A stretch of 64,000 nucleotides of DNA from Angustibacter luteus (GTDB lineage: Bacteria; Actinomycetota; Actinomycetes; Actinomycetales; Angustibacteraceae). The position numbers were made by a program, and so were the translations under genes. Shown here piece after piece: positions 1 through 7,844 of this stretch. The DNA is taken from positions 434,001 through 498,000 of the forward strand of contig NZ_BAABFP010000008.1 of assembly GCF_039541115.1 (NCBI RefSeq), read 5' to 3'. Position 1 is the stretch's first letter; every line of letters begins with the position of its first letter. Under the pieces are notes generated by a model. It saw only the letters and a program-made list of their open reading frames with translations. It was not told the origin of the DNA and ran no database searches.

Positions 1-630
1 CCGCGCGGCGAGGGCCTTGCCGGCGTCGACGGCCGCTTCGTGCGCGGACTTCTTCATCAGCTCGGCGAGCTCGGCGAACTCGTCGAGGGCCGGGTTGACG
101 CCGACCAGGGTGAACTCGCGCTCGATGACGGTGAGGTCGGCCCCCCAGATGTCGGCCAGGATGCGGCGGAGGTAGTCGGTGTTGTGGTCCCAGCCCTCGC
201 GCGGGGTGCCGGCGCCGTACGCGCCGCCGCGGGTGGTGAGCAGGACGACGGGCTTGCCGTCCAGCAGCCGCTCGCCCTGCTCGCCGCCGGCGATGGCCAG
301 GTCGAACCAGACCTTGGCGTGCTGGGAGACACCGAAGTTGTAGAGCGGCAGCGCGAGGACGGCGGAGTCGGCGTCCCGCAGCTCGTTCGCGAGGGTCGCC
401 GCGAGCGCCAGCGCGTCGATCTGGGCCTGGCTGCGGTCCTCGGCCGGCGTCCACTTGCCGGCGATGGCGTCGGCCCAGGCGTGGGCGGGCAGCGGGTCGG
501 CGGCGAGGTGGCGCTGGACGACGGGAACGTCCGGTCGTGCGGTCGTGAGCTCGGCCAGGACGAGGTCAGCCAGCTCGCTGCTGGCCGAGCGCGGTCCCTG
601 GATGCTGGCGTCGACGCGAAGCACGGTCAC
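1..630 (-). CDS. azoR: FMN-dependent NADH-azoreductase, 3' end cut by window
   Basis: Flavodoxin-fold NAD(P)H quinone/azo reductase, cytosolic, reducing quinones or azo compounds with FMN. The 210 visible residues begin MTVLRVDASIQGPRS, matching the phosphate-binding N-terminus of AzoR. A PLYNFGVSQHAKVWFD stretch and a TTRGGAYG stretch match the FMN-binding loops of the family. The GTG start at 630 has AGGAG about 8 nt upstream. No stop is reached before base 1, but the length is close to that of complete AzoR proteins (about 200-215 aa), so little is missing. The gene is divergent from a MarR gene across a paired palindromic operator, which suggests MarR repression relieved by quinones or electrophiles (inference). 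Confidence 0.9.
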   Translation of the reverse strand, partial: MTVLRVDASIQGPRSASSELADLVLAELTTARPDVPVVQRHLAADPLPAHAWADAIAGKWTPAEDRSQAQIDALALAATLANELRDADSAVLALPLYNFGVSQHAKVWFDLAIAGGEQGERLLDGKPVVLLTTRGGAYGAGTPREGWDHNTDYLRRILADIWGADLTVIEREFTLVGVNPALDEFAELAELMKKSAHEAAVDAGKALAAR

Positions 631-650
631 GGGGTTCTCCTTTGGTGGGG

Positions 651-693
651 TTGAATGTTCAACACCGTACGCCGACAATGGTTGAACATTCAA
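651..693. promoter_or_regulatory. Paired MarR operator between azoR and marR
   Basis: TTGAATGTTCAA at 651-662 and its exact reverse complement TTGAACATTCAA at 682-693 lie 31 bp apart centre to centre, about three helical turns. Each box is itself nearly palindromic. On the minus strand a candidate azoR promoter (TTGAAT at 693-688, TACGGT at 669-664) is embedded in the array. On the plus strand marR has TACGCT at 702-707. A repressor bound at both boxes would cover both promoters. Confidence 0.8.
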
Positions 694-713
694 GTCGGCC
701 CTACGCTGAGCAC

Positions 714-1208
714 ATGACGGCCCGATCTCAGGACGACGACGTCCCCTGGCTGAGCCCCGACCAGCAGCGGGACTGGCGGTCCCTGATCGCCCTGCTCGCG
801 ACCCTGCCCACGGCCCTCGACACCCAGCTCAAGTGCCAGGCCGGCCTGAACGCGTTCGAGTACCACGTGCTGGCGGCCCTGTCCGGCTCCCCGGACCGCA
901 CCCTGCCGATGTCCCGCTTGGCCTCCCTCTCCCAGGGCTCGCTGTCCCGGCTGTCGCACGCGGTGACCCGCCTCGAGCACGCCGGGTGGGTACGGCGCAG
1001 CAGCTGCTCGACCGCTGGTCGTCGGGTCGACGCCCGGTTGACCGACGCGGGCTGGGTCAAGCTCCAGGAGTCCGCGCCCGGGCACGTGCGGGAGGCACGC
1101 CGGCTGGTCGTGGACGCCCTGACGCCTGAGCAGCTCGCGGCGCTCGGTGAGGCGGCGCGGGTGATCGTGTCGGTCGCCAACCCCACCGTCGCCGGGCAGC
1201 TCGCCTGA
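714..1208 (+). CDS. MarR-family transcriptional regulator
   Basis: Winged-helix repressor of 164 residues, typical MarR length. The recognition region (residues about 65-110) reads LPMSRLASLSQGSLSRLSHAVTRLE followed by a wing around GWVRRSSCSTAGRRVDARLT. The ATG at 714 is chosen because TACGCT at 702-707 ends 6 nt before it, fitting a leaderless transcript. An in-frame upstream codon at 642 would run through the operator and is unlikely. Divergent from azoR. The local regulator and palindromes argue for control of azoR plus autoregulation. The ligand is unknown. Confidence 0.9.
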   Translation: MTARSQDDDVPWLSPDQQRDWRSLIALLATLPTALDTQLKCQAGLNAFEYHVLAALSGSPDRTLPMSRLASLSQGSLSRLSHAVTRLEHAGWVRRSSCSTAGRRVDARLTDAGWVKLQESAPGHVREARRLVVDALTPEQLAALGEAARVIVSVANPTVAGQLA

Positions 1209-1225
1209 CCGTTCCACCTCGACAC

Positions 1226-1281
1226 CGTGGCAACCCGGCATCGTGGCAACCCGGCATCGCCGGGGCTGCGAGGTTGCCACG
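1226..1281. repeat. Tandem and inverted CGTGGCAACC repeat
   Basis: The 16-bp unit CGTGGCAACCCGGCAT occurs twice back to back (from 1226 and 1242). GGTTGCCACG at 1272-1281 is the reverse complement of its first ten bases. The second unit and the inverted copy can form a 10-bp stem with a roughly 20-nt loop, placed between marR and the next gene. It may terminate marR transcription. Confidence 0.6.
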
Positions 1282-1324
1282 TTGCTGGCACCCGCCGGCG
1301 AGCGGCTGCACCTAGCCTGACGGC

Positions 1325-1672
1325 ATGACGTCGGACCTGACGGAGGTCGAGGATCGGCTCCGGACACTGCTGGACCGCTACCGCCCTGAGCTCGTGGACG
1401 GCAGCATCTACGGCGTTCCTGCGCTGGTCTGGCCCGGCGCGACCGGGCACGACTACTTCGTCGCCTCGAAGCGCGGCAAGACGTTCGTCAGCCTCTACCT
1501 GATCATCGCCGACCGGTATCCCGAGGACGTCGCCGCCGCCTCGTCCGAGCTGCAGGCCCGGCGCAGTGGACGGGCCACCTTCTCGTTCCCCTCCCTCGAC
1601 GACGCGCTCGCCGCCGACCTGGCCGACCTCCTCGACCGGCTGCTCGTCCGCTATCGCGCGGAGCACGCCTGA
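1325..1672 (+). CDS. DUF1801-like small protein
   Basis: A 115-residue cytosolic protein resembling the DUF1801/YdhG-like superfamily: an N-terminal helix (VEDRLRTLLDRYRPEL), an IYGVPALVW strand, a GHDYFVASKRGKTFVSLYLI core, and a C-terminal FSFPSLDDALAADLADLLDRLL helix that matches the family's FxSLDDl pattern. Biochemical function is unknown. TAGCCT at 1313-1318 ends 6 nt before the ATG, so it is probably leaderless and transcribed on its own. Family assignment is moderately sure. Confidence 0.65.
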   Translation: MTSDLTEVEDRLRTLLDRYRPELVDGSIYGVPALVWPGATGHDYFVASKRGKTFVSLYLIIADRYPEDVAAASSELQARRSGRATFSFPSLDDALAADLADLLDRLLVRYRAEHA

Positions 1673-1710
1673 GGTGTCGCCGACGAGTGCCGTGCGGGCA
1701 TGATGGCGAC

Positions 1711-2064
1711 ATGGAACGTGTCCTCGGAGTCGGTGGCTACTTCCTGCGGGCCGCGGACCCGGCGGCCCTGGGCGCCTGGTACCGCGACTGCCTCGGCCTG
1801 GACGCCGACGCGAACGGCCTGTGGCAGCCGGAGTCCGGGCCGACGGTGTTCGCGACCTTCGAGTCCGGCACCGACTACTTCGGCTCTCGCGCCCAGCAGA
1901 CCATGCTCAACTTCCGGGTCCGCGACCTGGACGCGATGCTCGCGCAGCTGCGGTCCCGGGGCGCGGACGTCGCGGAGCAGACGCAGGACATGGACGGCGT
2001 CGGTCGGTTCGGCTGGGTCACGGACCCCGAGGGCAACCGGATCGAGCTCTGGCAGGCAGGCTGA
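1711..2064 (+). CDS. VOC / glyoxalase-like family protein
   Basis: Vicinal-oxygen-chelate fold protein of 117 residues with paired beta-alpha-beta-beta-beta modules: GGYFLRAADPAALGAWYRDCLG at the N-terminus and FRVRDLDAMLAQLRSRGADV...FGWVTDPEGNRIELWQ at the C-terminus. The distal metal-ligand Glu of the IELW motif is present, but the first module has Tyr/Phe where glyoxalases carry a His, so classic glyoxalase I activity is doubtful. The ATG at 1711 has CATGAT ending 6 nt upstream. A GTG at 1687 is the alternative start. Substrate unknown. Confidence 0.8.
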   Translation: MERVLGVGGYFLRAADPAALGAWYRDCLGLDADANGLWQPESGPTVFATFESGTDYFGSRAQQTMLNFRVRDLDAMLAQLRSRGADVAEQTQDMDGVGRFGWVTDPEGNRIELWQAG

Positions 2065-2073
2065 CCCGTTGCC

Positions 2074-3885
2074 TCAGTCGAGGATCCAGCCGACCTGGTC
2101 GTCGTCCCGGGGTTCGTAGGTGCACTGGAGGCCGGTGCGGATGCTGCCGCGCAGGTGCTGCCCGAGTCGCTCGTCGACGGAGCCGATCCGTTCGACCGCA
2201 ACGGTGATGGCCTTCTGGACGGCGACCCTGGCCCGTTCCTGGCTCGATCCGGTGGTGCGGGCTCGGCCGTGCAGCCCGGTGGAACGAGCGACCTCGTCCA
2301 GCAGGGCGTCCCGCTCACGACGGGCGACCTCGGCCCGTCCGAGATCCGCCCATTCGGCGGCCTCGGCCAGCTCGCCCTCCAGCTCCCGCAGGCGTTCCCG
2401 GTAGGCCGCGATGGCCTGCGGGTCGGCGACCTCACCGAGCCCGGACTCCACCACGACACCGGTGCCCGCACCCACGAGGTCCAGCGCGGAGACGGGCTGG
2501 TGCGGACGACGAACCAGCTCGCGCAGGTAGCCGAACCCGCGCAGGGGCCGCAGCGTGACGGCGGCGTCGTCCGGTCCGATCCGCCAGAGGCCGCCGCGCT
2601 CCGGGTGCAGGTGCACGGGCCGGACGCCGAGGCTCGGGGCCGGCCGCTCCGGCGGGCTCCACGAGGCGAGCCGGTCGCGCCACCACTGGGCGCCGACCCG
2701 GTCGTAGGTGGCCAGGGCGTTGGCGCGCAGCCGATCCGCTACCTGGTGGTCACCGCGTCGGGCGGCGGCTCGGGCGAGCGTGTCGTCGGTGAGCCCGTGG
2801 AACATGACCGCCCCGGCGTTCATCACGGCCCGACCCTCGTACGGCGCCAGCAGGCCGGCCGCCGTCTCGACGACCTCGTCGTCGTCGACTGCCAGGGCCG
2901 CCTCCAGCACGCACTGCAAGGTCAGCAGCCAGTTCACGTCGCGCGGGAGGTCGGCCAGCACCGCGCCCCGGAAGGTGTGCACGAGGGCCTGGGCGCGGTC
3001 CAGCCGGTCGGCACAGACCCACAGGTACGCCATCTCCGCGCACACCGCGGGGACACCCTCGGCGAGGGCGAACGCCTCACCCTCCGCGGCGGCCGCGGCG
3101 CACGTGCGGCTGTCACCCGACTGGGCGGCCGAGTACGCCTCCATGGCCTTGAGCACCAACCAGGCATCGGCCAGGCCGGCCTGCTCGCCCGCCGCCGAGG
3201 CGACCTTCGTCAGCTGGGGCGCGGTGTCGGTGCGTCCGCGGAGCAGGTCGAGCATCAGCCGGCGCGATGCCGCGAAGAACAGCGCACGGGGGGACTCCTC
3301 CCCCAGCCGCTCCAAGGCCCGCAGGTGGCGGTGCACCGCCTGCATCTCCAGAACCTCGCACGCGACCTGCAGGCCCCACAGGTGAGCCTGCAACCGCACG
3401 TCCGGCTCGAGAACGTGCGCCGCGACCTCGTCGAGCCGGGCGACCATGGCCTGTCGGACGTCGAGCTCATCCGGTCCCCAGTGCACCGCCAGGGCAGCGT
3501 CCAGGCAGTCCGCCAGCAGGTCGGCGGCCCCGTCCCGCTCGGCCCGCTGCACGGCCTCGGAGGCGAACGGCGCGCCCCTCTCGGGGTGGCCCGCGTAGCC
3601 CCAGCACCGGGCCAGCGCGGCGGCCAGCCGAGCGCGGTCGGCGTCGGCCTCGGTGCGGGCCAGGACGTCGTACAGCTGGGCGGGTATCTTGCCGGGCTCG
3701 GCGCCGAAGACGTAGAGCGATGCCGCGCCGAGCACGGCTCGGGTCCAGCCCGGCAGGTCGTCGTCCGCGCGAGCGGCGGCGACCGCCTGGTCGTAGAGCC
3801 CGGCCGCGGTCTCTCCCCGACCGGCGGCGCGTTCCGCATCGGCGCGGTCGAGGAGATCCGTGACCACGGTCGCCCGGATGGCCAT
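2074..3885 (-). CDS. Large TPR-type protein with conserved actinobacterial C-terminus
   Basis: 603 residues, mostly helical hairpins of TPR or adenylate-cyclase-associated type (ADAERAAGRGETAAGLYDQAV; ARCWGYAGHPERGAPFASEAVQRAE). After a linker near residue 400 there is a WRIGPDDAAVTLRPLRGFGYLRELVRRP segment, a coiled coil (about 480-530), and a C-terminal block with SSQERARVAVQKAITVAVERI and IRTGLQCTYEPRDD. That last block is common at the ends of actinobacterial ATPase/TPR regulators. No ATPase or DNA-binding domain is visible, so this looks like the sensor half only. TACGAT (3896-3891, minus) lies 5 nt before the ATG. No clear operon partner. Confidence 0.75.
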   Translation of the reverse strand: MAIRATVVTDLLDRADAERAAGRGETAAGLYDQAVAAARADDDLPGWTRAVLGAASLYVFGAEPGKIPAQLYDVLARTEADADRARLAAALARCWGYAGHPERGAPFASEAVQRAERDGAADLLADCLDAALAVHWGPDELDVRQAMVARLDEVAAHVLEPDVRLQAHLWGLQVACEVLEMQAVHRHLRALERLGEESPRALFFAASRRLMLDLLRGRTDTAPQLTKVASAAGEQAGLADAWLVLKAMEAYSAAQSGDSRTCAAAAAEGEAFALAEGVPAVCAEMAYLWVCADRLDRAQALVHTFRGAVLADLPRDVNWLLTLQCVLEAALAVDDDEVVETAAGLLAPYEGRAVMNAGAVMFHGLTDDTLARAAARRGDHQVADRLRANALATYDRVGAQWWRDRLASWSPPERPAPSLGVRPVHLHPERGGLWRIGPDDAAVTLRPLRGFGYLRELVRRPHQPVSALDLVGAGTGVVVESGLGEVADPQAIAAYRERLRELEGELAEAAEWADLGRAEVARRERDALLDEVARSTGLHGRARTTGSSQERARVAVQKAITVAVERIGSVDERLGQHLRGSIRTGLQCTYEPRDDDQVGWILD

Positions 3886-3935
3886 GACTCATCGTAGGGT
3901 TCGGCTGCGGGCGGGGGAACGGTCCGATCGCGCCG

Positions 3936-4349
3936 TCACGGGCGGATCAGTCGCACGGCCTGGCCGTGCTCGCGCTGCTTGGCCTCGTCCCAGTCACCGG
4001 TGCAGTAGATCGACATCTCCAGGATCACGTCGTCGACGACGTCCGCCCGGATCATCTCCCGGCAGTACCACTGCTGCCCCTCGTGCACCCACCGCTCCTC
4101 GAACTCGATCGTGAAGCCGTGCCCGGTGTGCTCGACCCGCTCGACCCGCACCTGACCGGGGATCGGGTGGCCGGCGACCCGCTCGGCGATGATGTCCCGC
4201 GCGGTCTCGGTCTGGATCCGCCAGTGCGGCAGTGAAAGGTCCGAGAACACGTCTGGGGCGAAGAGCCCCTCGGGCACCGACCCTGTCTCCAGGAACGAGA
4301 TCAGCCGGGCCACCGCGACGGTGGGGTCCGCCACCGGCTGGGCGGTCAT
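3936..4349 (-). CDS. SnoaL/NTF2-like small protein
   Basis: A 137-residue protein with the NTF2-like cone-fold layout: an N-terminal helix (AVARLISFLETG), FAPDVFSDLSLPHW, then beta strands VRVERVEHTGHGFTIEFEERWVHEGQQWYCREMIRADVVDDVILEMSIYCTGDWDE. The final strand with a trailing Trp-Asp is typical of SnoaL-like proteins that act as small-molecule isomerases, hydrolases or binding proteins. Its ATG overlaps the stop of the upstream cupin gene (ATGA), so the two are translationally coupled. Substrate unknown. Confidence 0.75.
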   Translation of the reverse strand: MTAQPVADPTVAVARLISFLETGSVPEGLFAPDVFSDLSLPHWRIQTETARDIIAERVAGHPIPGQVRVERVEHTGHGFTIEFEERWVHEGQQWYCREMIRADVVDDVILEMSIYCTGDWDEAKQREHGQAVRLIRP

Positions 4350-4726
4350 GACGACGCCCCGGCCGCGGCGAGGTTGCGCTGCACGACGGCCATGGTCGCC
4401 TCGAGGTCGGCCGTCGCGCTGAACTCCACGATCGCGGTGCCGGCGGTGATCAGCGGCAGGTGCCCGGGTGGGGCGTAGTAGGCGTCACCGGCCACGTAGG
4501 TCTCCTCGCGGTCCGGCCAGCGGAAGGTGATCTGCCCGTCCGTGACGACTCCCCAGTGCACGCACTGGCACCGGTCGTCGGGGAGGCCGGTGAAGTACGG
4601 CGCGGGATCGACGTCCTGGTGGAACGACTCGAAGCTGACGGTGTACTCGTCGAGCGGCGCGTAGCGTCCCTCGATCTCGGGCTCGTCGACCGCAACGGGC
4701 GTCGACAGGCGGTTGGCGCTGGGCAT
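4346..4726 (-). CDS. Cupin-domain protein
   Basis: 126 residues forming one cupin barrel. The core DRCQCVHWGVVTDGQITFRWPDREETYVAGDAYYAPPGHLPLITAGTAIVEFS carries the two conserved cupin motifs, with a partial metal-ligand set (His in VHWG, Glu in REETY, His in PPGH). The start has GAGGAG 6 nt upstream. First gene of a two-gene operon with the SnoaL-like gene. The pair may process or sense the same small ligand (inference). Divergent from the sulfatase across a region with two palindromes. Confidence 0.75.
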   Translation of the reverse strand: MPSANRLSTPVAVDEPEIEGRYAPLDEYTVSFESFHQDVDPAPYFTGLPDDRCQCVHWGVVTDGQITFRWPDREETYVAGDAYYAPPGHLPLITAGTAIVEFSATADLEATMAVVQRNLAAAGASS

Positions 4727-4900
4727 CGTGGGCTCCTCGGAACTCGTCGGGACTGATGCCCTGAAGGCGTGACGATCGATGGAACTCCGTGACGTCGAGC
4801 GTCACGGTCCGTTGCTCACCCTGAGCGGGTGATGCTGCACGGCGGCCCCTCGCCCTACGTTCAGGACAGATCCCCAGGTCGCTGAGCACGGAGGACTGTC
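4727..4900. promoter_or_regulatory. Divergent cupin/sulfatase control region with two inverted repeats
   Basis: Two palindromes sit side by side: CCGTGACG-TCGAG-CGTCACGG at 4787-4807 and TCACCC-TGAGC-GGGTGA at 4816-4832. TACGTT at 4856-4861 is a plausible -10 for the sulfatase, giving a leader of about 33 nt with GGAGG before the ATG. No regulator gene is adjacent, so the factor would act from elsewhere. Confidence 0.45.
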
Positions 4901-7267
4901 ATGGCCGCAGACCGTCACGCCCGCTCGATGTTGCCGATCCCGGACCGACCCGCGCCGGGACTGACCACGTACGACGCGAAGGACCCGGACACGGCCTTCC
5001 CCCCGATCGAGCCGCTGCTGCCCCCGGCCGGCGCCCCGAATATCCTCATCATCCTGCTCGACGATGTCGGCTTCGGCGCGTCCAGTGCCTTCGGCGGCCC
5101 CTGTCAGACCCCCACGGCCGAGCGGCTGGCCGCAGGAGGCTTGCGCTACAACCGGTTCCACACCACGGCCCTGTGCGCCCCGACGCGGCAGGCGATGCTG
5201 ACCGGCCGCAACCACCACTCGGTCGGCATGGGCAGCATCACCGAGACCGCGACGTCGGCGCCCGGCAACAGCTCGCTGCGGCCCAACACGAAGGCCCCGC
5301 TCGCGACGACGCTCAAGCTCAACGGCTACTCGACCGCGCAGTTCGGCAAGTGCCACGAGGTGCCGGTCTGGCAGTCCTCGCCCATGGGACCGTTCGACGC
5401 GTGGCCGTCCGGCGGTGGCGGCTTCGAGACCTTCTACGGCTTCATCGGCGGCGAGAACAACCAGTACGAGCCCGCGCTGTACGACGGCACGACCCCGGTC
5501 GAGCCGCCGGCCACGGCCGAGGAGGGCTACCACCTGACCGAGGACCTGACCGACCGTGCGGTCAGCTGGATGCGCCAGCAGAAGGCGCTCATGCCCGAAC
5601 GGCCGTTCTTCGTGTACTACGCGCCCGGCGCGACGCACGCACCGCATCACGTCCCGAAGGAGTGGGCGGACAAGTACGCCGGCCAGTTCGACGACGGCTG
5701 GGACGTGCAGCGCGAGCGGATCTTCGCCCGGCAGAAGGAGCTCGGGGTCATCCCGCCGGAGGCCGGGCTGACCAAGCGGCACGACGAGATCACCGCCTGG
5801 GGCGACATGCCCGACGAGCTCAAGCCCGTGCTGGCGCGGCAGATGGAGGTGTACGCCGGCTTCCTCGAGCACACCGACCACCAGGTCGGGCGGCTGATCG
5901 ACGCACTCGCCGACCTCGAGGTCCTGGACGACACGCTCGTGTACTACATCATCGGCGACAACGGGGCCTCGGCCGAGGGCACGATGAACGGCGCGTTCAA
6001 CGAGATGGCGAACTTCAACGGGATGGCCGCGCTCGAGACCCCCGAGTTCATGCTCAGCCGGATGGACGAGCTCGGCTCCCCCTCGTCGTACAACCACTAC
6101 TCGGTGGGCTGGGCGTGGGCGATGAACACCCCGCTGCAGTGGACCAAGCAGGTGGCCTCGCACTGGGGTGGCACCCGCAACGGGACGATCGTGCACTGGC
6201 CGCACGGGATCCAGGAGAAGGGTGGCCTGCGCTCGCAGTTCAGCCACGTCATCGACGTGGCCCCCACCATCCTCGAGGCAGCGGGCCTGCCGGAGCCCAC
6301 CATGGTGAACGGCGTGCTGCAGTCGCCGATGGAAGGCACCAGCATGGTCTACAGCTTCAACGAGGCCGCCGCGCCGGAACGCCATGACCTGCAGTACTTC
6401 GAGATGTTCGGCAACCGCGGGATCTACCACCGGGGCTGGAGCGCGGTCACCAAGCACAAGACGCCGTGGATGATCGTGGACCCGAACATGGGTCCGTTCG
6501 ACGCCGACGTGTGGGAGCTCTATGACGGCAGCAGCGACTACAGCCAGGCCAACGACCTGGCGGCCGACCAGCCGGAGCGCCTCGCCCACCTGCAGCGGCT
6601 CTGGCTGATCGAGGCCACGAAGTACAACGCGTTGCCGATGGACGACCGCTCGGGTGAGCGCTTGAACGCCGACCTGGCCGGTCGGCCCACCCTGATCCAC
6701 GGGAGCTCGCAGCTGTTGTTCGCCGGGATGGGCCGGCTGTCGGAGAACAGCGTCGTCAGCATCAAGAACAAGTCGTTCTCGGTGACCGCCGACGTCGACG
6801 TGCCGGCCGGCGGCGCCGAGGGCGTGATCATCGCCCAGGGCGGCCGGTTCGGCGGCTGGTCCTTCTACGCCAAGGACGGCAAGGCGACGTTCGTCTACAA
6901 CCTGCTCGGCATCCAGGAGTTCGCAGTCACCGCGGACGTCGCCGTGCCCGCGGGCCACCACCAGCTGCGGATGGAGTTCGCCTACGACGGCGGTGGGCTG
7001 GCCAAGGGCGGCGACGTGACGCTCTTCCACGACGGCGACGCCGTCGGGTCCGGACGGGTCGCCGCCACCCAGGCGATGATCTTCTCCGCCGACGAGACCA
7101 CCGACGTCGGGTACGAGTCCGGGACGACGGTCACGCCCGCCTACACGTCCCGCACCAGTCGGTTCACCGGCAAGATCCACTGGGTCCAGCTCGACGTCGG
7201 CGCGGAGGACGCCGACCACTTCATCGACCCGGAGGAGCGCCTGCGGGTCGCGATGGCCCGCCAGTAG
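4901..7267 (+). CDS. Type I (formylglycine) arylsulfatase
   Basis: 788-residue alkaline-phosphatase-superfamily sulfatase that hydrolyses sulfate esters. The metal-binding LLDDVGFGA stretch has Asp54-Asp55. The formylglycine motif is C92-A-P-T-R with the following MLTGR helix, so Cys92 is the residue converted by a formylglycine-generating enzyme, which is not in this window. HHSVGMG, GKCHEV and the second metal site GDNGAS (about residue 349) follow. A C-terminal beta-rich extension from about residue 620 matches the long actinobacterial arylsulfatases. No signal peptide is visible, so it is probably cytoplasmic. GGAGG lies 6 nt before the ATG. A K+ channel gene follows after 16 nt. The natural sulfate ester is unknown. 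Confidence 0.93.
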   Translation: MAADRHARSMLPIPDRPAPGLTTYDAKDPDTAFPPIEPLLPPAGAPNILIILLDDVGFGASSAFGGPCQTPTAERLAAGGLRYNRFHTTALCAPTRQAMLTGRNHHSVGMGSITETATSAPGNSSLRPNTKAPLATTLKLNGYSTAQFGKCHEVPVWQSSPMGPFDAWPSGGGGFETFYGFIGGENNQYEPALYDGTTPVEPPATAEEGYHLTEDLTDRAVSWMRQQKALMPERPFFVYYAPGATHAPHHVPKEWADKYAGQFDDGWDVQRERIFARQKELGVIPPEAGLTKRHDEITAWGDMPDELKPVLARQMEVYAGFLEHTDHQVGRLIDALADLEVLDDTLVYYIIGDNGASAEGTMNGAFNEMANFNGMAALETPEFMLSRMDELGSPSSYNHYSVGWAWAMNTPLQWTKQVASHWGGTRNGTIVHWPHGIQEKGGLRSQFSHVIDVAPTILEAAGLPEPTMVNGVLQSPMEGTSMVYSFNEAAAPERHDLQYFEMFGNRGIYHRGWSAVTKHKTPWMIVDPNMGPFDADVWELYDGSSDYSQANDLAADQPERLAHLQRLWLIEATKYNALPMDDRSGERLNADLAGRPTLIHGSSQLLFAGMGRLSENSVVSIKNKSFSVTADVDVPAGGAEGVIIAQGGRFGGWSFYAKDGKATFVYNLLGIQEFAVTADVAVPAGHHQLRMEFAYDGGGLAKGGDVTLFHDGDAVGSGRVAATQAMIFSADETTDVGYESGTTVTPAYTSRTSRFTGKIHWVQLDVGAEDADHFIDPEERLRVAMARQ

Positions 7268-7283
7268 CGACGGGATCCCCATC

Positions 7284-7823
7284 ATGTCGGTCGCACCCCC
7301 GCCGGCCCTGCCGCCGGCCGAACGACGTCGGCTCATCGTCCGTGGGCTGCTTCGGGCCCTCGCGGCGACCACGGTGCTGCTCGCGCTGTACTTCCGCGGG
7401 CCGTTCACCCAGGTCCAGCGGATGCCGGTGGGGTTGGCCCTCGGGTTCGCCCTCCTGGCGCTGCTGCTCGTGTCCGGGTGGCAGCTGCGGGCGATCACCC
7501 GGGACGCCCACCCGGCAGTGCGCGCCATCGAGGCGCTCGCCGTCACCGTCCCCCTGTTCCTGCTCCTGTTCGCTGCCAGCTACTTCGTGCTGGCCCAGGA
7601 CGACCCGTCGAACTTCAACACGCCCGGGCTGACCCGGGTCGACAGCCTGTACTTCACGATCACGACCTTCGCCACCGTCGGCTTCGGGGACATCGCGGCG
7701 ACGAGCGAGAACGCCCGGCTGCTCGTCTCGAGCCAGATCATCCTCGACCTGCTCGTCCTCGGCCTGGGGATCCGCGTGTTCACCGGCGCGGTCCAACGCG
7801 CTCGCCGACGCCAGGACCCGTGA
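7284..7823 (+). CDS. Two-TM potassium channel family protein
   Basis: 179-residue membrane protein. Hydrophobic segments lie at about residues 22-38, 48-65 and 84-104, followed by a pore helix SLYFTITTFA and the selectivity filter TVGFGD (131-136), then a final helix (150-167) and a basic tail. This is the Ion_trans_2 architecture of small K+ channels without an RCK domain. The start lies 16 nt downstream of the sulfatase stop, so the two are probably co-transcribed, although a functional link is unclear. Confidence 0.85.
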   Translation: MSVAPPPALPPAERRRLIVRGLLRALAATTVLLALYFRGPFTQVQRMPVGLALGFALLALLLVSGWQLRAITRDAHPAVRAIEALAVTVPLFLLLFAASYFVLAQDDPSNFNTPGLTRVDSLYFTITTFATVGFGDIAATSENARLLVSSQIILDLLVLGLGIRVFTGAVQRARRRQDP

Positions 7824-7844
7824 GCCGCCAGGGAAGAGCGGCAG

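Noticed and set aside
2155-3897. 580-codon plus-strand frame opposite the TPR protein
   Set aside because: Shadow of the TPR gene, whose minus-strand translation has regular helical repeats and a conserved C-terminus.
4802-7546. 914-codon minus-strand open frame opposite the sulfatase
   Set aside because: It mirrors the sulfatase in a GC-rich frame, has Arg/Val/Gly/His-rich composition with no domain, and the sulfatase on the plus strand has complete motifs.
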